Of a DNA stretch of 64,000 bases, positions 36,001-44,530 are shown in pieces (the first letter of the stretch is position 1; every line of letters starts with the position of its first letter). This DNA comes from Balneola sp. (GTDB lineage: Bacteria > Bacteroidota > Rhodothermia > Balneolales > Balneolaceae). The position numbers were made by a program, and so were the translations under genes. A model generated the notes under the pieces. That model was not told the DNA's origin, made no database searches, and saw only the letters and a program-made list of their open reading frames with translations. The stretch covers positions 620,001 to 684,000 of the forward strand of contig NZQV01000010.1 of NCBI GenBank assembly GCA_002696035.1. The letters are read 5' to 3'.

Positions 36001-38410
36001 TACAATCGCTCAGTCCTTTCTCTATTACAAAATTCTGAAACTGCTTTGGAAATGGCAGTTTGTTTTGGAATAGATACTCCAATGTTGGTCCGATTAATTC
36101 TTGATCTACCTCACCGAACAGCTTTTTATTCTTCTGAACACTGTAAATAAGAAGAAACGTTAATTGTGCTGCAGTTAATCCAGTCTCGGATCTATCGATC
36201 TCATTTTTGATCGCATTTTTGTTACGCTCGCTGCCGATATCAAATAATATATCAACGTCGACTTCCAATTTTTTTAATGCTTTATATACCGGAGCAAATA
36301 CCCCTGAAGTTTCCTTAAATGAGTTAGGCAGTATTTCAGAAAGTTTTAAAACAATTTTCTCCCCATCTAAATCAAAACCTACCTCATCTTTTGTAGCAAC
36401 TTCTTTTAACGGATACTCTTTTCCCGATGTAGATATGACTACAAACTGCCCTCTAAAGGCTTCTGAAAATTCTTCTTCTTTTATAAATGGTTTAGCTAAA
36501 CTTAACAGCTCGATCAGCGTAGTGTTTTCGCTATTAACTTCTTCTGCCTTAAGCTCAATTCTTCCAAAGGATTTTAAAAAGTTTTGTTTTGCGGAATTAC
36601 TATCACAGTTCTTTACTAATTCAAATATTCCCTTTATTTCTTGAGCATTCTTCCAAAAATCACTTCCAAGAGTACCATCAATACATTCTTTAAGTTCATC
36701 CTTGAGGATTCTTTTATCCTTATCAGAAAGTTGATCGAGCCATTCTACAAAATGATCCTTCTCAATCTTACTTATGATCGTCGCTACATTCCAAACCTTA
36801 ATGTTCATTATATCATAAGCGGCATCTTTAATCGTATCATGGATATTTCCGTCTTCTTCGAAATCAAACCACTCAACCTTATCTCTTAATATATCAGCAG
36901 GTATATCCAGAGAAGAATTTTTCATTGCCACATTTTTAGCCGGGGCATACCTCTCCTTTTTAACAGGCACATGCTCTTTAAACTCCTTAAGGAGTGGCCA
37001 AAACAGTCTCTCTTTAATCCACTGCTCTTTAATGCCATTTTGGCCGGATAGAAGAACACTAAGAAATAGGTCTTTGTAAAGCTTCCTATTCTGTGTTCTA
37101 TAATCTTTTAATCGATCTATAAAGTGCTTAGTGAAGACTGAAAGTAATTTTTTATTCAGCTCGTCATCCTGCTGAAACTCTCTTCTGCTTGTTTCAATAT
37201 TGAATGCATTACAGTGGAGAACAAAGTTCAATTGATGCTTCTCTTTACCCATAGGGAAATACTTAAAGAAATTTGGCTCATTTCTTAATAAACCAATTTC
37301 TTCTTCTATTTCACCTGAATAAGCTTCATAAGCATATCGAAACTTGATATCAATCCCTTGATCCTTCTCCTCAAGAAATTCCTGTATTTCTCTATAATCT
37401 TCATCCTCACTTTTAATGATAATAGGAGCATCTACCTGTAAGTTTACATTATCAGCTGTTATCGGGTCATGCCTGTTAAAGAAGATGGTTTTAAGGCTAT
37501 CCGATTTTCGTAGAGTCTCTATGAATCGAAGTGAGTAGTTTAGCCCAGACCGATAAAAGTCAAAATCTTCATCAAGTTTCTTCTTTTTTCCTTTCCCTAG
37601 TTTTAGATAGAATAATGAGCCTGTAGAGAGATCACTTTCTTCAAGCTCTTCATACCTAACCGCCCAAAAATTGTTTAAAAACGTAACAAATTCATCAAAC
37701 TCATTTTCCCCGAAAATGAGTTTTTCCTTCTTAGTGATGGAATCGTAGTTAATATCCTTAACATCAACATCATACTTCTCCGGTACCATTGGGAAACAGG
37801 TCAATAGGAACTTAAAAAGCCAGGGCTCATCTCCATTTAGATTTTCACTGCCCAATTGGAGATCGGTAAGGTTCTCGATTTGACGAAGTTCTTCAAGTTG
37901 TTCCCTATTATGCCAACTGAACATAATTGGGCCTGCATATTCATTAATAAGCTCATCAACACCGCTTTGTGCACCAACCATCCGGTGAATTAATTTAAAC
38001 CCAACTCCAAACCGACCTATCATCTCTTCATCTTGTGGAGAGGTTTTATTTGAGGCACCTACACTTAAAATGGAAAGAATATCTTTTTCTGTAAATGTAT
38101 CCCCATTATTTAATGCAATGAATCTTTCCTCATCGTAATACATAAAGAAATCAGAGGAATTTGCATCTACCGCATTCTGAACAAACTCGAATATAGCCTG
38201 AGTATCCTGAGCCATATTCAGATTAGTGGTTAGTTTGTTCCTAATAGTTTCTGTACGACCGTTTATATGGTCAAAAAAACCAAATGTAACTTTATTAGTT
38301 TCTGGATCTATATACTCGTGGCCAATAAAATCAGGATCTAAGTTTGTAAAATCTTTTCTACTACATTCAAATTCTCTGAATTTTGGAATGTTCTTTATCT
38401 GTAGTGCCAT
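33059..38410 (-). CDS. GHKL-ATPase / SF1 helicase fusion protein, BREX-associated
   Basis: 1783 aa. The N terminus is an HSP90/sacsin-type GHKL ATPase with N-box FEFVQNAVDAN (74-84), G1 LNNGDTF (100-106) and G2 IGRFGVGFK (131-139). About 1000 residues without recognisable motifs follow. The C-terminal third is an SF1 helicase of the UPF1/Dna2 type with Walker A FGPPGTGKT (~1285-1294), Walker B IIDEAS (~1428), TVHGAQGDQ and the arginine motif NVAISRAKKKLFIL (~1685). It occupies the place between the nuclease and pglZ genes where some BREX types carry a brxH helicase, but the GHKL part is not typical of those. It probably couples ATP-driven clamp closure to DNA/RNA translocation. The gene is AT-richer than its neighbours. 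Confidence 0.85.
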   Translation of the reverse strand: MALQIKNIPKFREFECSRKDFTNLDPDFIGHEYIDPETNKVTFGFFDHINGRTETIRNKLTTNLNMAQDTQAIFEFVQNAVDANSSDFFMYYDEERFIALNNGDTFTEKDILSILSVGASNKTSPQDEEMIGRFGVGFKLIHRMVGAQSGVDELINEYAGPIMFSWHNREQLEELRQIENLTDLQLGSENLNGDEPWLFKFLLTCFPMVPEKYDVDVKDINYDSITKKEKLIFGENEFDEFVTFLNNFWAVRYEELEESDLSTGSLFYLKLGKGKKKKLDEDFDFYRSGLNYSLRFIETLRKSDSLKTIFFNRHDPITADNVNLQVDAPIIIKSEDEDYREIQEFLEEKDQGIDIKFRYAYEAYSGEIEEEIGLLRNEPNFFKYFPMGKEKHQLNFVLHCNAFNIETSRREFQQDDELNKKLLSVFTKHFIDRLKDYRTQNRKLYKDLFLSVLLSGQNGIKEQWIKERLFWPLLKEFKEHVPVKKERYAPAKNVAMKNSSLDIPADILRDKVEWFDFEEDGNIHDTIKDAAYDIMNIKVWNVATIISKIEKDHFVEWLDQLSDKDKRILKDELKECIDGTLGSDFWKNAQEIKGIFELVKNCDSNSAKQNFLKSFGRIELKAEEVNSENTTLIELLSLAKPFIKEEEFSEAFRGQFVVISTSGKEYPLKEVATKDEVGFDLDGEKIVLKLSEILPNSFKETSGVFAPVYKALKKLEVDVDILFDIGSERNKNAIKNEIDRSETGLTAAQLTFLLIYSVQKNKKLFGEVDQELIGPTLEYLFQNKLPFPKQFQNFVIEKGLSDCIYPNEFGLESEYLISPLIEWLESTKSEISNRVAFLEKNGLKTEKHPHVKLRRSIIKNYADSKQTGLIDELREVKDFSRLFEFLSVHEAHLTGFTKSVLAKIITSAKAKSVGRSSVPLPVIVEVSGHEPTIQPLLKDHLAEGDIYLITENNKESPNYNLDDILKTISDNDFYLVDAEYTEQFYTNGLKEIKIVSQNDVEIGKQQRLNLSHRFIKEWERSDIKYSLHLFEGKIPQCYQFDGFVFKRYEENYFNLDDQTETVFIGGITDTFEDEENLYGLIKGKMNDNASANDAVQNILNDYKKIDPNEARNRRSDDYFYKQLTRESKINSGEWLENSILWEKARKEENYYRGTKLKFNSVKSASTGTIVLSKYMYDTIPGFLEVFEELKHVEIYSENTSDKIKISASVIEVGDFEIELRLLEGASKNELASFCRDPKIKAFIKLPKTDPWLTGLHHELFANELIVKDDDLKDRITKKWDSNSLGFIFGPPGTGKTTKSVILSLLALAQAKENDGQAKVLTLTPTNKAADVFIEKCLDLIHEPDQLLELDIGFSQQENELLISFLKSDFSSEIVYRFGNSKSDKIPSTLVGRSLPSGNQTLVATTIHRYVFNDPVRVYLNGSEDCDEYLIIDEASMVPLAYALHALLTVNSQTEVGNSKLPKVTIAGDPFQIKPVGMTPHPGETAYKGWTTVSLYSLLDLKKFNIEKTPIGGYKIDNLKTQYRSNRIIGELYSKYLYNGLLSHYYDKTPGELDKKFKDEIYYLNFDVHGVDNESNPITKLNKYRKYSIYHIYSCVLAIELADRISSVVGDKESILLLSPYGIQARILRDILENDESRFGNANISASTVHGAQGDQADHVILVQNPSKISNSSATFFNNKNLINVAISRAKKKLFILAPDPSSLRKVNEIDQEVLTNEHPVSRFDQYNFEEEYFGSKNAFKDQIGVSNFNDFLIEDISTAIFTKEKYKFYVGDGKVFCWFNSEK

Positions 38411-38453
38411 AAATGGGTAAATACTTATCTATTCGATGATCTTGTGAACTATT

Positions 38454-39386
38454 TTATATCCTAATCTTCTGAATCTCCGGTTTCGTAGCCTTCTCTAATC
38501 GTACCATGGATTCAACCACTTTCTCATAGATCGTGTCCCACTCCTCTTCCGGGGTCTGCCAGCCTCCAACTTCGTAGTCTTTTTTAATGACGCAGGAACG
38601 TGATCCTTCCAGTTCTTCCCAATCTAAAGATTCACCAAATATTTCCTCTATTTGGTCTTTCTTAGTAAGTAATTCGTTGAAAATGGCTAAATTTTCATCA
38701 TCAGCCTCTTTACCCCGATCAATGTAGATTTTCAAGGAAATAGAATCTTTTTTAATCCAGTAACTATAGTTCACACCGCGGAGCCCGGAGCTGGTACCTA
38801 TCCAGTTATAATGCGAGGGAGATATAGAATTGAATAAATTGTGCCTTGACTTAGAGTGCTCGAGTAAACCATCCCAAAACCTGAACCGAAGCTTATGCCG
38901 TTCTGATTTAGCCTGCTTAGTCTTACCGATACTTTTCGCTTCTTCACTGGGACCAACAATTTTAGTCATTAATGGCGCCGGATCTGATTCACCAATCTTA
39001 ATACCCTCAATTTTGATCAAATAGAAATCAGCTTCCGTAGATTCATTAAGCCATGATATGGCATTGATATGTTCCTGCCTTGGTTCAGCAACGATCCAGA
39101 TAGCAACTTTTGCTTCAAAAGAGGTCAGATAGGTGATTATCTTTCCCAAGTGATCATGATCGCTTTTCTCTAATTGATTTTCGATCACAATAATATTGCC
39201 GGAAGCATCTTCAGCGGTAATATCCACATTAAAGCTGCCGGTGGATTGTTCGATCTCAGGGTTTATGATCTCCAAGCCAATGACTTCTTTCAGGATATCA
39301 ATGTTTTCCTGCAACCAGGTGGTAAAATCGTAGGCTTCGTGTTTCCATATATCTCGTAAGTGTACCCGGGTGATTCTGTCTATCAT
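38454..39386 (-). CDS. PD-(D/E)XK-like nuclease, DUF4268 type
   Basis: 310 aa. The N-terminal half has a nuclease-like core: FNVDITAED (Asp55), then IIVIENQLEKSDHDHLGK with Glu69 and Gln71 in an E-x-Q version of the E-x-K motif. The C-terminal half (from ~165, FRFWDGLLEHSKSR) fits the DUF4268 region found after this domain. Such proteins are frequent in restriction and BREX neighbourhoods. Catalytic activity is inferred, because the Gln variant is also seen in related nucleases. It lies 9 bp after the protease gene. Confidence 0.75.
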   Translation of the reverse strand: MIDRITRVHLRDIWKHEAYDFTTWLQENIDILKEVIGLEIINPEIEQSTGSFNVDITAEDASGNIIVIENQLEKSDHDHLGKIITYLTSFEAKVAIWIVAEPRQEHINAISWLNESTEADFYLIKIEGIKIGESDPAPLMTKIVGPSEEAKSIGKTKQAKSERHKLRFRFWDGLLEHSKSRHNLFNSISPSHYNWIGTSSGLRGVNYSYWIKKDSISLKIYIDRGKEADDENLAIFNELLTKKDQIEEIFGESLDWEELEGSRSCVIKKDYEVGGWQTPEEEWDTIYEKVVESMVRLEKATKPEIQKIRI

Positions 39387-39395
39387 ATCTTTTTT

Positions 39396-40235
39396 CTATT
39401 TTTGTTTTAGAATACTTTCAAAACCCTTCAATGCCCTTGCTTTAATTACATTGCCAAGGTTATTTGGTATTGCTGTCAATGAAACCGGTATATTTTCAGT
39501 AGGAATTGTTTCTACTTTAATCTCTCCCTTCGCATTGTATTGAGGCCCTGCATACAGAGTACCAAGTAGTTTAACTCTGCTTTGACCTAAGATGTGTCCT
39601 TTTCTTGTTTGATAACCGCCTAAATTCATCAAAAAAACTGGCGAACCGCTCGAGCCGGGAAAGCAAGCAGCATCTATCATAAACTCCGGTTTACCATTGT
39701 AATCTTTCGCAGGATGAGTAGCGGTAATCCCCTTTCTAAAGACTGGTTGATTATTAACTGAATCCCAGATTCCATTTGGATACCCTACCATAACGATATC
39801 TTCCATAGCCGTTAACTCATCAATTTCATCTTGAGATGGAATAAAGTCATTACCAATAGAGATAAAGAACGGCTTTTTATTTTGTTCTTGCATTCTCATA
39901 ACCAATGGCGCAATTGGAAATATGCATAGATCAATTTCTTCCTTAGGATGCATAAACCATTGTTGCTCGATATTCGTCAATGTTACATGGAATAGTTTAT
40001 TTGTAGGCTTCCCATTTTCCTGCAGATTTACTACAAATTCAACTTTCGCTCCATTTCTTATAACATGCTTGTTCGTCACAATTACCGGCATATTAGCATT
40101 TTCAACATCACTCAGGTAGCCAAAGTCATAAAAGTACCCGGTTCCAGAGGAAGGCCTGCCATCCTTCTTGGTGCAAATTATTCGAACTGTTGAATATGCT
40201 AATTGTTCAGTAATTGAAAGATTTAAATCACTCAT
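39396..40235 (-). CDS. Trypsin-like serine protease in BREX operon
   Basis: 279 aa, with no signal peptide, so it acts in the cytoplasm. The chymotrypsin-fold triad can be read as His57 (VTNKHVIR), Asp102 (IDLCIF) and Ser196 (FPGSSGSPVF). A glycine-rich oxyanion region precedes the Ser. The start overlaps the pglX stop by 4 bp (ATGA), so its dose is coupled to the methyltransferase. Canonical type 1 BREX has no such protease. Trypsin-like modules occur in other defence systems as effector or sensor proteases. A role cleaving a partner after phage sensing is an inference. Confidence 0.85.
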   Translation of the reverse strand: MSDLNLSITEQLAYSTVRIICTKKDGRPSSGTGYFYDFGYLSDVENANMPVIVTNKHVIRNGAKVEFVVNLQENGKPTNKLFHVTLTNIEQQWFMHPKEEIDLCIFPIAPLVMRMQEQNKKPFFISIGNDFIPSQDEIDELTAMEDIVMVGYPNGIWDSVNNQPVFRKGITATHPAKDYNGKPEFMIDAACFPGSSGSPVFLMNLGGYQTRKGHILGQSRVKLLGTLYAGPQYNAKGEIKVETIPTENIPVSLTAIPNNLGNVIKARALKGFESILKQK

Positions 40236-43200
40236 CTAATCTCCTCCGAGTCAATCCAGTCAAACTCTTTCACTTTCTTTTTCTTCTTTTTGTCGTTCAG
40301 GCTTGTTACTTCTTCTACGGCTTGACCAAATTTGTTGTAGTTGACCAACACGCCGTCGTCTAAGTCGATCTCGATGCGGTCGGTGGCGAGGGGCATAAGG
40401 ACGTCCCGCTCGTAGCTTTCCAGCTCTTCTATCATGGATTCCACTTTACGCTGCTCTTTTTCGGCTTTGTTTACTTCCTTGGCATCCTGTGAGCTGTTGA
40501 TCACATCTTGCAGGTGGGATTTTTGGTAGTTGAGCTTGCTCTTGAAGTCTCGCAGGTAGCCGTTGAGCATGTGATTGAGGGTGTCCGGGGTATAGCGGTG
40601 CATATATATGAGCGCTTTGAAGACCCCGTTCTCGGAACTGAACTGCCAGTAAAGGGGCCGCTTGTTGTAGCGTTTGTAATGGTCTTTATAGAAATATTTG
40701 GAGAAGTAGGTGCGGATGTCGTAGCCGAGTTTGTCCTCGATGAAGGCGAGGTTTTTCTCGAAGTTTTGCTCTCCGAAGCTGGCGCGCAGGAATTGATAGA
40801 ACAGTCCAGTGATATCATCCTCAAACCAGTCGTCTTCCAGCACGGGAATGATATTATCCTCATCCGGTAGAAAGGTGGCTTCGTTTTCGGGTTTCCCGAT
40901 TCGCTCCAGGTAATCCTCAAGAGTCTCACCCTGATTAGCTAAAATGAGTCCTTCTTTATCCAGGCTGTACCGACCAAACATGCAGCCCACAGCATAGCTG
41001 ATAAACTGTGCAAACACTTCCTTGTCTTTGAATGGCAGATCGGGATTTCTCCCTTCTGACTTCTGTCTCCTGAGTTCTGCATCCTTCTTCTTCAGCTTTT
41101 TGGAATCCAGCTCTTCCTGCAAAATGGTAATCTCATCCAACGGCACTTCCGGGGTGAGTTCTTCCTTCAACCCGTAGATCTCAATAAACTGCCGGTTTAG
41201 CTCTTCTTCGTTTTGGTGGAGCTGAAAGAATTTATTGGTCCAGTATTGCCGGTAGTGCTCGTAGGCATCTTCTAGGTTATCAATGCCGCCTTCATTGTTG
41301 AAGCGAATTAATTCAAACTCTTTAAAATCAATTGATGTTTCATGAGTATCCCAATCGCTTTGAGATATTTTGTTATTAGTGTCTATTAAACTTGTCTTGA
41401 TCTCCTTATTAAATGCAATCGGTATTTTTTTTATATCTATAAATTGAAATACAAGTGTTGGGTTAAATGCTTTCACATAATAGTTTCCTACAACAGAATT
41501 AAAAAAACCTTGCACCCAATTTAGTTTATCTTCATGCCCTTCTTTGAAGAAAAAAGACACAGTTGTTCCATCGAAAGTACCTCTATTATCTAATGTTCTA
41601 CAGTTAACAATATTAGACATTCTGGAAAATGTTAAGCCATCTCTAAACCAAAGATATTTCTTTATTAGCCTTCCTGATTTTGTGCTCTTGTATAGTTTTT
41701 TGGCATCTTCTCTCCAATCAATTAAATATTCAATATTTCCTTGCCATTTTCTGTAATCGCCGCCTTTTGCTATTGGTATAAAATCTTCCAAGAGATTTGC
41801 TCTTTCAATTTCCCAATGCATCCTAAAAAACCTATCATTTTTACCTGTTACATTTTTCCCATCTATAAAGGCAATATCATCTAATTTTTTAAACCTCTTA
41901 AAAGAGGAGTAAAATGGTTTGTTAAACCAATAACATATTGGACTCCCATCAATTTGACTGAATTCCTCTGGCTCAATTTTATACCTCCAACCACAATTTT
42001 CTGTATTTAATCCTTCTAAAAACTTTTCCCTTTTTAAATTCGAGTCTTTATAATTAATAAGTCTAAAAAAGACTCCTTTTTTATCAATCGTGTCATTTAT
42101 AAATGTAAATGAAGCATTTTGAACTACTTCTCCTCCAATTTCAGGAAAAGTTCGGGGACCTAAATGTAGGAGTGTATCGGTAAAAGATTCTGATATTAGC
42201 TTTTCTCTTAGCTCTTTATAGCTGCTTAGAAACATCCAACTATGTTGGTTGATCATTCCAAGCATTCCCATATTTTCAAGGCTGGTTAAACCACATTCCA
42301 TAAATGCTGCCATTAAGTCTGATTTACTATCAGGGTAATTGGCATACACAAAATCTTTAAGCTCTTGATTACAATTTCCAGTACCCATATAAGGCGGATT
42401 ATCAATCACACAACAAACTTTAGTTCCAAGTTTTTCAAGCGTATCCAAAGCAAACATCAACTGTTCCAACTTCTCCTTCTCAAACAGATCCGCTGAGTCC
42501 ATTGCCTGTTCACAAGCTAATTTGGCTTTTCCTATCTCCTGCAACGATGCGTGAGGCACAATCAGCGATCCAAAGTTAGTTGCCTGTTGCATGTTTTGGA
42601 GGTCGTGGAGCAGTTCATCAGAAGTTTCAACCCCAGCACTTTTTAACGTGTCTTTTATCTCCTCATCACTCAACATCAAGTCTTGAAAACAAGTAATGTT
42701 GGGTTCAGGTACGTCAGACTTTCGGAAGAGCCGTCGCTGGTGCTCCCGTGCTTTCATCAGAATAGCGAGTCCCGCCAGTTGGGCTGCCCGTTCATCAATT
42801 TCAAAGCCATGGAGGTTGTGTTCAATGATTAGCCGGGGAATATCAGACGGGGCATAGCCTTCCTCTTCATAGATCTTATAGAGCAGCTCAAAGCCGTACA
42901 CCAAAATATGTCCCGAACCACACGCCTGGTCTAACAGCGTAAGCTCTTCGGGTTTGTCAATGGTGAGCACATCCTCTGCCGTCACCTCACTTTCAATGTA
43001 ATACTCCATGTGCTCCTTCAGGCGGGAGTTGGGATGATTCAGCACCCACAGTTTACCCACGGTATTCTGCACCATGTACTCCACAATCCATCGGGGCGTA
43101 AAGAGCTGCGTAGCTGCGGGAATTTCCTCTTTCTTCACCTTCCCTTTGGAGGCGAATACCTCATCTTTCTTCTCGGAAATGTAGAACTGGTAGAGCCATC

Positions 43201-43792
43201 CGAGAATTTCTACCTGTTGGCAGTCTTCGGCGGTCATGCCATCGGCCACATCATGGATCACCGAGTGTTCTGAAATGAGGTCGGCCGGCAGCAGCAGTTC
43301 GCTGTAATCGGCAATGGGCTCAAACAAAAAAGGGAAAATGGAGTGCAGGTTATTACAAGCCGCCACCAACAGCAGCTTAAAGACTTCGTTTTGCGGGTTT
43401 TGGCTATCCAGTGTGCCATCCAGTAGTTGGTTTATTTTGGAGCGGTTCACCTTAAAATCATCCGGGATGATGCCCTGCTTGGCATCGCTGAGGATCTGCG
43501 GCTCGGTAAAGCCGTCTTGCGGGGAGACAACCCGCACGTGGAAAGGCTGGTAATCATTCACATCCATATATCGCAGCGCCACCAGCCGGTTAAACCAGGT
43601 ATAGGCTACTTTATCAATGAGCTCTTCGCGATTGGTTCGCTTCAGCTCTTTCCTTAAAGCCTCAATTTGCTTTTGCTGCTCACGGAGTTCGGGGGAATCG
43701 GTATTCAACACATAATCCAGCCGCTCCTCCACCCGCTTTAATAACTTGGTTCGCGTTTCCTGTGCAAATTTCTTGAGTTTGTTGGTGTTCAT
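40232..43792 (-). CDS. pglX: BREX adenine-specific DNA methyltransferase PglX
   Basis: 1186 aa, full length for PglX of type 1 BREX. The SAM-binding motif I DQACGSGHILVYGF is near residue 287 and catalytic motif IV NPPY near 464. The N-terminal helical region (RTKLLKRVEERLDYVL) and the long C-terminal domain match the family. It should methylate N6 of adenine in a non-palindromic site, marking self DNA. The stretch 41.28-42.40 kb (residues ~464-837, the target-recognition part) is visibly more AT-rich than both flanks, suggesting domain exchange. Its start overlaps the upstream HTH gene by 4 bp. Confidence 0.95.
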   Translation of the reverse strand: MNTNKLKKFAQETRTKLLKRVEERLDYVLNTDSPELREQQKQIEALRKELKRTNREELIDKVAYTWFNRLVALRYMDVNDYQPFHVRVVSPQDGFTEPQILSDAKQGIIPDDFKVNRSKINQLLDGTLDSQNPQNEVFKLLLVAACNNLHSIFPFLFEPIADYSELLLPADLISEHSVIHDVADGMTAEDCQQVEILGWLYQFYISEKKDEVFASKGKVKKEEIPAATQLFTPRWIVEYMVQNTVGKLWVLNHPNSRLKEHMEYYIESEVTAEDVLTIDKPEELTLLDQACGSGHILVYGFELLYKIYEEEGYAPSDIPRLIIEHNLHGFEIDERAAQLAGLAILMKAREHQRRLFRKSDVPEPNITCFQDLMLSDEEIKDTLKSAGVETSDELLHDLQNMQQATNFGSLIVPHASLQEIGKAKLACEQAMDSADLFEKEKLEQLMFALDTLEKLGTKVCCVIDNPPYMGTGNCNQELKDFVYANYPDSKSDLMAAFMECGLTSLENMGMLGMINQHSWMFLSSYKELREKLISESFTDTLLHLGPRTFPEIGGEVVQNASFTFINDTIDKKGVFFRLINYKDSNLKREKFLEGLNTENCGWRYKIEPEEFSQIDGSPICYWFNKPFYSSFKRFKKLDDIAFIDGKNVTGKNDRFFRMHWEIERANLLEDFIPIAKGGDYRKWQGNIEYLIDWREDAKKLYKSTKSGRLIKKYLWFRDGLTFSRMSNIVNCRTLDNRGTFDGTTVSFFFKEGHEDKLNWVQGFFNSVVGNYYVKAFNPTLVFQFIDIKKIPIAFNKEIKTSLIDTNNKISQSDWDTHETSIDFKEFELIRFNNEGGIDNLEDAYEHYRQYWTNKFFQLHQNEEELNRQFIEIYGLKEELTPEVPLDEITILQEELDSKKLKKKDAELRRQKSEGRNPDLPFKDKEVFAQFISYAVGCMFGRYSLDKEGLILANQGETLEDYLERIGKPENEATFLPDEDNIIPVLEDDWFEDDITGLFYQFLRASFGEQNFEKNLAFIEDKLGYDIRTYFSKYFYKDHYKRYNKRPLYWQFSSENGVFKALIYMHRYTPDTLNHMLNGYLRDFKSKLNYQKSHLQDVINSSQDAKEVNKAEKEQRKVESMIEELESYERDVLMPLATDRIEIDLDDGVLVNYNKFGQAVEEVTSLNDKKKKKKVKEFDWIDSEEIR

Positions 43793-44445
43793 ACTGCTAA
43801 TAGACCTATTAAAAATTTCCCAAATCTAATTCCGTTATCGATTGTAGCGTATTGAAGTAATTCTGAGATGAGGTGTTTGTTCGTTTCATCAATAACCGTA
43901 TCGGTAATCGATTCTACATCACTCTTCTTTCCTTCAACTTTATGCTTTTCTAATTCCTTATCTAATTTCTTAGCTTCTTTTTCGCTCAGTAATCCCTTAA
44001 GAACTAAACCAAACTTAGATTTCTTGATCTTAACTATCTCAGAGCCGAAAGATCCGTCTACCAATTGAAGCTCTTTTTTAGCTAGAGCTTCAAAGCCATC
44101 CTTTAATAAAGGATCTTCAAACTGAATAAGGACCTTGTCATTTTCTAAATCAATAATTGGTGATTCATTGAAATAGTCATTGAGTTTTGACCGGATCAGA
44201 TCATCATCAAGTTGCTTTTCAAATCTCAATGAAGCATCATACATTAAGCTCTTTACTCGGGTAGGTGTGATTTTCAGTATTCGTGAAATATCACTGATAG
44301 GTTTCCCTGCGAAATCCCCTCTTTCTCTCATCAAGTGAAAGATAAACACATCAATCTCACGTTTGGGCATGTTCCCCAATCCACGTGAGAGATATTCTTT
44401 TAAAAATTGATCTCCTACAGAGCCTTTACTTTTTGATTTTGCCAT
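43789..44445 (-). CDS. Small HTH-containing protein between brxC and pglX
   Basis: 218 aa from ATG 44445; the GTG three bases upstream is also possible. Residues ~25-75 look like a sigma-region-4-type helix-turn-helix: MPKREIDVFIFHLMRERG, then ISDISRILKITPTRVKSLMY. The rest is charged and helical with no further motif. It is not BrxA, whose DUF1819 pattern I do not see. It overlaps pglX by 4 bp and lies 82 bp after brxC, so it belongs to the operon. Possible roles are operon regulation or DNA targeting. Confidence 0.7.
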   Translation of the reverse strand: MAKSKSKGSVGDQFLKEYLSRGLGNMPKREIDVFIFHLMRERGDFAGKPISDISRILKITPTRVKSLMYDASLRFEKQLDDDLIRSKLNDYFNESPIIDLENDKVLIQFEDPLLKDGFEALAKKELQLVDGSFGSEIVKIKKSKFGLVLKGLLSEKEAKKLDKELEKHKVEGKKSDVESITDTVIDETNKHLISELLQYATIDNGIRFGKFLIGLLAV

Positions 44446-44530
44446 CACTCAATTCATTTAGATTAAGTTTTCTGTATTAGTACCCTCACAGAACTATAAG
44501 GCTTAAAAGGTTTTACCCGATTGTATTCCA

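Noticed and set aside
43789-44445. The small HTH protein as a divergent BrxA
   Set aside because: It lacks the DUF1819 pattern I would expect, and its place between brxC and pglX is not that of brxA.
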